This document shows, piece after piece, positions 60,334 through 64,000 of a DNA stretch of 64,000 bases; position 1 is the stretch's first letter; each line of letters opens with the position of its first letter. The stretch covers positions 2,914,001 through 2,978,000 of the forward strand of contig OY843611.1 in the NCBI GenBank assembly GCA_963692995.1, given 5' to 3'. This DNA is from Bin87 sp963692995 (lineage in GTDB: Bacteria > Chloroflexota > Dehalococcoidia > Lucifugimonadales > UBA3495). A model generated the notes under the pieces. That model ran no database searches. It worked only from the letters and a program-made list of their open reading frames with translations, and was not told where the DNA came from. The position numbers and the translations under genes were made by a program.

Positions 60334-61050
60334 CTATATCGTGTCTCCGGAACAGTTCGCCAGCAGCCGGTCCGGTATCCAGCTCCGCAGCAAGTCAGCC
60401 AATTCATCCCGGCACTCATCCAGGCGGTGTTCCGCCCCTTCGTAGAGCACCAGCTCGCGCGGCTCCTTGGCCCAATCGTGAATGGCGACGGCGCAGGAGA
60501 ACGGCAGGCGCGTATCCGCCTTGCCATGGGCCACCAGCAGCGGTTTGGGCGACAGCAAGCCGGCCCCCTGGGCGCCATAGGTCTGCGGCGACAGGGAAAC
60601 CACCGCGCCAATGTTCTCGCTGACTGAACCCGCCGCAATAACCACGGCGCCGCCAAAGGAATGTCCCACCGCCACGACCGGCCCGTATCCCATAGCGCTC
60701 AGAAATCCCGCGCCGACCACCAGATCCAGCGCGCATTCGTGGATCTGATTAGGATGACGATAGTCCATCCGCAGCGACGTGATGCCCCGGTCAACGAACT
60801 CCCCGGCCAGCTCCGCATACAGACCGCTGGCCGGCCCGCCGAACCCGCCCCGGGCGCCGCACACCCACACCACCGCCCTGGTCGTATCTGGCGCGGCGTG
60901 GAAGATGGCTGGAATATCGCCCCGTGTGGTGCGTATCAGCAACCCCTCGCCGGCCTCGCCTTCGTGGGGCGGCCCCGCCAGAACCTGCTCAATACGCATG
61001 CCGATGCGTTCGTTAGCTGACTGCTCATCGGAACCGGGCGGCGCACACAT
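60334..61050 (-). CDS. Alpha/beta-hydrolase
   Basis: A 238-residue alpha/beta-hydrolase of the dienelactone-hydrolase/acyl-peptidase type. The nucleophile elbow is AVGHSFGGAVV (Ser about residue 133), the acid lies in VAHGKADTRLPFS (Asp), and the histidine in YEGAEHRLDE. The N-terminal 17 residues may not belong; MRIEQVLAG at 60999 is an alternative start, but neither has a clear ribosome site. Likely a cytosolic esterase; substrate unknown. Confidence 0.8.
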   Translation of the reverse strand: MCAPPGSDEQSANERIGMRIEQVLAGPPHEGEAGEGLLIRTTRGDIPAIFHAAPDTTRAVVWVCGARGGFGGPASGLYAELAGEFVDRGITSLRMDYRHPNQIHECALDLVVGAGFLSAMGYGPVVAVGHSFGGAVVIAAGSVSENIGAVVSLSPQTYGAQGAGLLSPKPLLVAHGKADTRLPFSCAVAIHDWAKEPRELVLYEGAEHRLDECRDELADLLRSWIPDRLLANCSGDTI

Positions 61051-61069
61051 ATCATCTCATCCCCATCGG

Positions 61070-61243
61070 TCAGCGGGTTAGTTCCGCCACTATAACACCA
61101 TCCCCACGGCAGGCTTGCCTCATCTCGACGCGGAACTTGCCCAGTTCCTCCTCCAGGTCGTCCAGCTTCTCCTCAATCCCGATGACACGGGCCAACCGCC
61201 GCTCCTTCTGACTGCGCGACGGCAGGTGGTGCAACCGCAGCAT
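61070..61243 (-). CDS. Small coiled-coil protein
   Basis: A 57-residue frame (ATG 61243 to TGA 61070-61072), below usual size limits. It has a charged helix with heptads, GIEEKLDDLEEELGKFRVEM, and ends 20 bases before the hydrolase start. No clear ribosome site. It may be a small regulatory or structural protein; the call rests on composition. Confidence 0.35.
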   Translation of the reverse strand: MLRLHHLPSRSQKERRLARVIGIEEKLDDLEEELGKFRVEMRQACRGDGVIVAELTR

Positions 61244-61324
61244 TGCGTTGATCTATAGAAATCGCGCCAGACCCGGCGTCCGGCCCCTTGCTCCACTGCG
61301 ACTGCCCAGGCTTTGATCCTCGCA

Positions 61325-61355
61325 TTGCAATTTAACCCTCGAGGGTATAAATAAT
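61325..61355 (+). promoter_or_regulatory. Promoter with embedded palindrome before the 61402 gene
   Basis: ttgcaa at 61325-61330, then the perfect palindrome accctcgagggt at 61335-61346, then tataaataat from 61346. The palindrome sits in the spacer between -35-like and -10-like elements, the place expected for a repressor site. Confidence 0.5.
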
Positions 61356-61401
61356 TCTGGGGAACCCGTGCCTCCAACCCTCCAAAACAGGAAACAACCC
61401 A

Positions 61402-61896
61402 ATGGCCATTATCAACCTCACCATCTCCGGCGAAAGCCCGGAGGTCATAGCGGTAATCCGCGCTCTGGCAAATGGACGCCTGGCGGCAGCCAAACCGGGC
61501 GTCGGCGATGATCCCGTTAGTGACCCCGTTGAAGAGCCGCCGCCGGCCGTTCCACCCCGCGAACATACCTGGACCGAAACCACCGCCCGCGACACCAGGG
61601 GCAACGTTTCACAGGACGCCCAGCGCCTTTTGGACGCCCTGATACGCGCCCCCGATCACCAGTTGCACATCGACGATATTTACAGCGAATTGCAGTTGGA
61701 CCGCTACCGGCTCATCGGCGCCCGTCGCTCCATATCCGCTGCGCTCCGTCGAAATCCCGACACTGCCGAGGTGGCCCTGCTCATCACCAAGGATCGGCTG
61801 GTGACGCTGGATAGCGCTTATGCGCAGGTTATGCTATCGGACAACGGGCCAATCAATCCCATGTCCCGGTGGGGTCAATTGCCCCAGTACACGTAA
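61402..61896 (+). CDS. Protein of unknown function with helical C-terminal domain
   Basis: A 164-residue protein. The first 25 residues form strand and helix (INLTISGESPEVIAVIRALA), a Pro/Glu linker follows, and residues 75-130 hold a winged-helix-like pattern (DAQRLLDALIRAPDHQLHID, DIYSELQLDRYRLIGARRSI). CAGGAAA precedes the ATG. The promoter upstream carries a palindrome that this protein might bind. No family recognised. Confidence 0.55.
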   Translation: MAIINLTISGESPEVIAVIRALANGRLAAAKPGVGDDPVSDPVEEPPPAVPPREHTWTETTARDTRGNVSQDAQRLLDALIRAPDHQLHIDDIYSELQLDRYRLIGARRSISAALRRNPDTAEVALLITKDRLVTLDSAYAQVMLSDNGPINPMSRWGQLPQYT

Positions 61897-61988
61897 CCCT
61901 TCCCACCGCCTGGACCAGCGGGGCCCGGCAACCGAACCGGGCCGTGCTGGTTCCTATGCCGACCCATCTGATCATACCGGCCCCCTGG

Positions 61989-63419
61989 TCATGCCGCACG
62001 ATCCGGTATGACCGGATCGTGCGGCCATACCGGATCGTGGCTCCCCAATGGCGCCGTGGGCCTGGCCCAGTAGGGTTGCGTTTCCGAGAGTTGGAGCGTC
62101 GGCCCCAGATGCTGCAAGCTTCCCGCCGTGACTTCGCTGGAAATGCGCCAACGGTTGATCTCTTCCGACGTGAAATCGGCGGGTACATCACCGAGGTCCT
62201 TTTCGGGAACCTGCCCCCGGTCCACCAGCCATTTTCCGATCTGGGCCAGGGATATGCGGACCAGCCAGCTGCCGCCCTCCCGCGCGCGTCGGCCCAGGGC
62301 CGTCAGCGCGCCGTAGGCCATCAGGTATCCGGTCAGGTAATCGATGGCCGAAACAGGATAGAACTGCGGCCCCGGCTCGGCCCCCGGGAACACCTCGCCC
62401 TGGCGATGGGTTAGGCCGCTCACCGTTTGCACAACGGTGTCAAAACCCCGTCGCTCGGCCCACGGCCCCACCCGTCCGAAGGCGGAAAGCGACACGTACA
62501 CGATGCCCGGCCGCAGCCGCGCCAGGTCTGCCGGTGCAAGCCCCCGGCTGGCGAGGGCGCCGGGGCGATATCCCTGGGAGAAAACGTCCGCCTCACTAAC
62601 CAGCCCCTTCAGAGTATCCACGTCCGCCGGCTCCCGCAGGTCGAGGTAGGCGGACCGCTTGCCGTGTCCCGTGTCCAGTTCCTGCGAACCGCTGCTGGGC
62701 AGGTGGCGGGCGGCAATCTTCAGCACGTCCGCGCCATGTTCCGCCAGGGTGCGGGCGCAGGTCGGCCCGGCCAGCACCCGGGTCAGATCCAGGACTCGGA
62801 CCTCCGACAGCGGACGCGGCCCGTCGGGCAAAGGCTGGGGCGGGCTGTCGCCGATCCGGTCTATCTCCAGCAATGGCAGGGATGCGACGGCGGCAGACTG
62901 GGGATGCTGCGCCCATTCCGCCATGGAGCGGACCATGCCCCCGGCCCCCTTGGCCGCTATGATCGCCTCTTCCAACTCCAGCGCGTCCCATTGGGCCACG
63001 GCGCGTCGCACCGCTTCCCGGTCTTCCGCCACGCCCAGCACGCCCAGCGCGGCCTCGCGATGGTTGGGGAAATTGCAGTGCAGGTAGCTCCAGCGCCCAC
63101 TTTGGGCCGGATAAACGCCCATCACCGAGGGCCGCTCACCGGCCGCCGGCGCGCCGTTCAGGGTCATGTACCGGCTGCTGCGCAACGATGCCGTAGCCTG
63201 CCGGGCGTCAACGGCGATGTCCTGCCGTCGTCCGGTGCGCAGCTCCCAAAGGTCGGAAACAGCCAGACCCACCGCGCCCAGGCTGGCCGCGGCGCTCTCG
63301 CCGATTCGGAAAGGCGTGGGCAAGATGGGGTCAATCCCGCCGGAGAACGCTATGGCGGCGGCCCGCTCTGCGTCCACGCCCGGGATTGACAACAGGGTGT
63401 TCAAGATTTGCTCAGACAC
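61989..63419 (-). CDS. CaiB/BaiF-type (family III) CoA-transferase
   Basis: A 476-residue enzyme of the CaiB/BaiF CoA-transferase family. The core signature is VRVLDLTRVLAGPTCARTLA and EHGADVLKIAARHLPSS, the usual place of the substrate-binding loop; YVSLSAFGRVGPWAERRGFD and AIDYLTGYLMAYGALTAL follow. The start at GTG 63419 (AAGGAG ten bases upstream) is preferred to ATG 63440. The N-terminal half (ASLRSSRYMTLNG) and the C-terminal half both carry transferase-type segments. The catalytic aspartate cannot be fixed by eye. Substrate unknown. Confidence 0.85.
   Translation of the reverse strand: MSEQILNTLLSIPGVDAERAAAIAFSGGIDPILPTPFRIGESAAASLGAVGLAVSDLWELRTGRRQDIAVDARQATASLRSSRYMTLNGAPAAGERPSVMGVYPAQSGRWSYLHCNFPNHREAALGVLGVAEDREAVRRAVAQWDALELEEAIIAAKGAGGMVRSMAEWAQHPQSAAVASLPLLEIDRIGDSPPQPLPDGPRPLSEVRVLDLTRVLAGPTCARTLAEHGADVLKIAARHLPSSGSQELDTGHGKRSAYLDLREPADVDTLKGLVSEADVFSQGYRPGALASRGLAPADLARLRPGIVYVSLSAFGRVGPWAERRGFDTVVQTVSGLTHRQGEVFPGAEPGPQFYPVSAIDYLTGYLMAYGALTALGRRAREGGSWLVRISLAQIGKWLVDRGQVPEKDLGDVPADFTSEEINRWRISSEVTAGSLQHLGPTLQLSETQPYWARPTAPLGSHDPVWPHDPVIPDRAA
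61993..62025. terminator. Perfect 15-bp inverted repeat at the 3' end of the CoA-transferase gene
   Basis: gccgcacgatccggt at 61993-62007 and accggatcgtgcggc at 62011-62025 with a three-base loop, followed by a third partial copy (ccggatcgtgg). It lies in the last codons of the minus-strand gene and 97 bases beyond the convergent plus-strand gene, so it may stop transcription from both sides. Confidence 0.55.
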
Positions 63420-63460
63420 TTTTGCGACGCTCCTTATCATTCCGGTAGCGCATCACCCCG

Positions 63461-63484
63461 TCATTCCCGCGAAAGCGGGAATCC
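63461..63484. repeat. REP-like palindrome
   Basis: attcccgc and gcgggaat (63463-63470 and 63475-63482) with a gaaa loop form the widespread dispersed palindrome of the type tcattcccgcgaaagcggga. It lies between the glycosyltransferase and the CoA-transferase genes, about 40 bases upstream of the latter's start. Partly related pieces are at 25428 and about 43180. Confidence 0.7.
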
Positions 63485-63590
63485 AGAAACGCGACGCATC
63501 GGTCAACGTGAACGGGGCAAACATTCCTCGATACCGGCTTTCGCTAGTACGACGGGCTTGCAGTTGCGACTGTATCTCAACGTTGAACGG

Positions 63591-64000
63591 TTACTGACCA
63601 GCGTGTTTATAGCGCCCCGTCAGCCACCGCCAGCGAATTACCAGCAGGTCGCGCAGGGTGCGCCAGCCGTCGCGGAAAGGTCGCACCTTGCTCTCGGCCC
63701 GGTAGTGCCAATCTATCCCAACTTCGGCGATGGTGAAACCCCTCCGCCGGGCCAGAAACAGAATTTCGGCGTCAAAGGCGAACCCGCCCAGGGTCTGCTG
63801 GCCGAACAACGGCTGCGCCGCCGCGGCGCTGAACACTTTGAAACCGCATTGCGTATCGGCAATGCCCGGTGTTGCCAGCAATTGGGTCATACCGTTGAAA
63901 ACCCGCCCCATCAGCCAGCGCCGGAAGGGTTCGCCGATCCGGCGTGAGCCGGCCGCCTCCCGCGACCCGATCACAATATCGGCCTGTGCGCCGCCACCGG
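63591..64000 (-). CDS. Family 2 glycosyltransferase, partial at window edge
   Basis: The C-terminal 136 residues of a dolichyl-phosphate-type family 2 glycosyltransferase. The frame is open to the right edge and reads ADIVIGSREAAGSRR, FRRWLMGRVFNGMTQLLA, the family motif DTQCGFKVFSAAAA, and VGIDWHYRAESKVRPFRDG. The DXD and Rossmann start lie outside the window. It probably transfers sugar from a nucleotide donor to a polyprenyl phosphate at the membrane. Confidence 0.85.
   Translation of the reverse strand, partial: GGGAQADIVIGSREAAGSRRIGEPFRRWLMGRVFNGMTQLLATPGIADTQCGFKVFSAAAAQPLFGQQTLGGFAFDAEILFLARRRGFTIAEVGIDWHYRAESKVRPFRDGWRTLRDLLVIRWRWLTGRYKHAGQ

Noticed and set aside
63461..63484. Rho-independent terminator
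   Set aside because: The hairpin has no T-run and matches a dispersed palindromic repeat type, so it was listed as a repeat.
1..64000. rRNA or tRNA genes
   Set aside because: No rRNA-like stretch and no convincing tRNA cloverleaf or T-loop was seen, including next to the integrase.

Overview
The window is GC-rich DNA, probably from a member of the Chloroflexota. That assignment is an inference. It rests on secreted fibronectin-like and LRR proteins with Pro/Thr linkers, a large Ala-rich coiled-coil protein and the general style of the genes; no rRNA, tRNA or universal marker gene is visible. Most of it, from roughly 3-8 kb (left edge unresolved) to about 54.1 kb, reads as one large integrated mobile element. 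At the right end sits an S24-type phage-like repressor and a tyrosine integrase (52.2-54.0 kb), directly followed by a decayed SDH-family serine protease gene that looks damaged by integration or later decay.

Layout. 0.2-2.7 kb: a DUF4365 protein, a partner of unknown function and a zinc ribbon, plus a small gene broken by an amber codon. 2.9-9.8 kb: secreted FN3-like proteins, a DUF5131 protein, a DUF4411 toxin with an ImmA/IrrE antitoxin-like partner, an LRR protein, and a decayed chimeric copy of the LRR gene start plus a piece of the adjacent giant gene. 9.9-18.9 kb: a plus-strand operon with a 1734-residue membrane-anchored Ala-rich coiled-coil protein carrying a VirB2-like two-helix tail, a VirB4/TraC-type ATPase, a lipoprotein and a PfkB-fold-like protein lacking kinase motifs. 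19.6-30 kb: minus-strand small zinc ribbons, a papain-like protease candidate, an exported FN3 protein and a DNA methyltransferase-helicase fusion split by a frameshift. 29.96-30.55 kb: a 12-copy direct-repeat array with a 212-bp superperiod. 30.8-41.2 kb: a minus-strand run with a Cse2/CasB-like protein lacking any other cas gene, a DUF262 (GmrS-like) protein, a pentapeptide-repeat protein, a coiled-coil/nuclease-like protein, paired paralogues, a DUF1937 protein and a divergent tubulin/FtsZ-like protein. 41.2-52 kb: a phage-like replication and recombination module (zinc ribbons, VRR-NUC nuclease, UvrD-like helicase, AEP-type primase, SNF2 helicase, phage zinc protein, Fe-S RecB-like nuclease, excisionase and HTH regulators) with an AT-rich island near 45.1 kb that may be an origin.

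Beyond the element (54.2-64 kb) are a frameshifted GHKL ATPase with a partner, a DNA methyltransferase-Mrr fusion split at a ten-G tract (possible phase-variable switch), an alpha/beta hydrolase, a CaiB/BaiF CoA-transferase and the edge of a family 2 glycosyltransferase.

Working picture, by inference: the repressor, Xis-like proteins and integrase control excision; primase, helicases, zinc protein and nuclease copy and recombine the element; the VirB4 operon is a candidate minimal transfer or export machine; the 29.9-41 kb block is the best candidate for an undescribed system.
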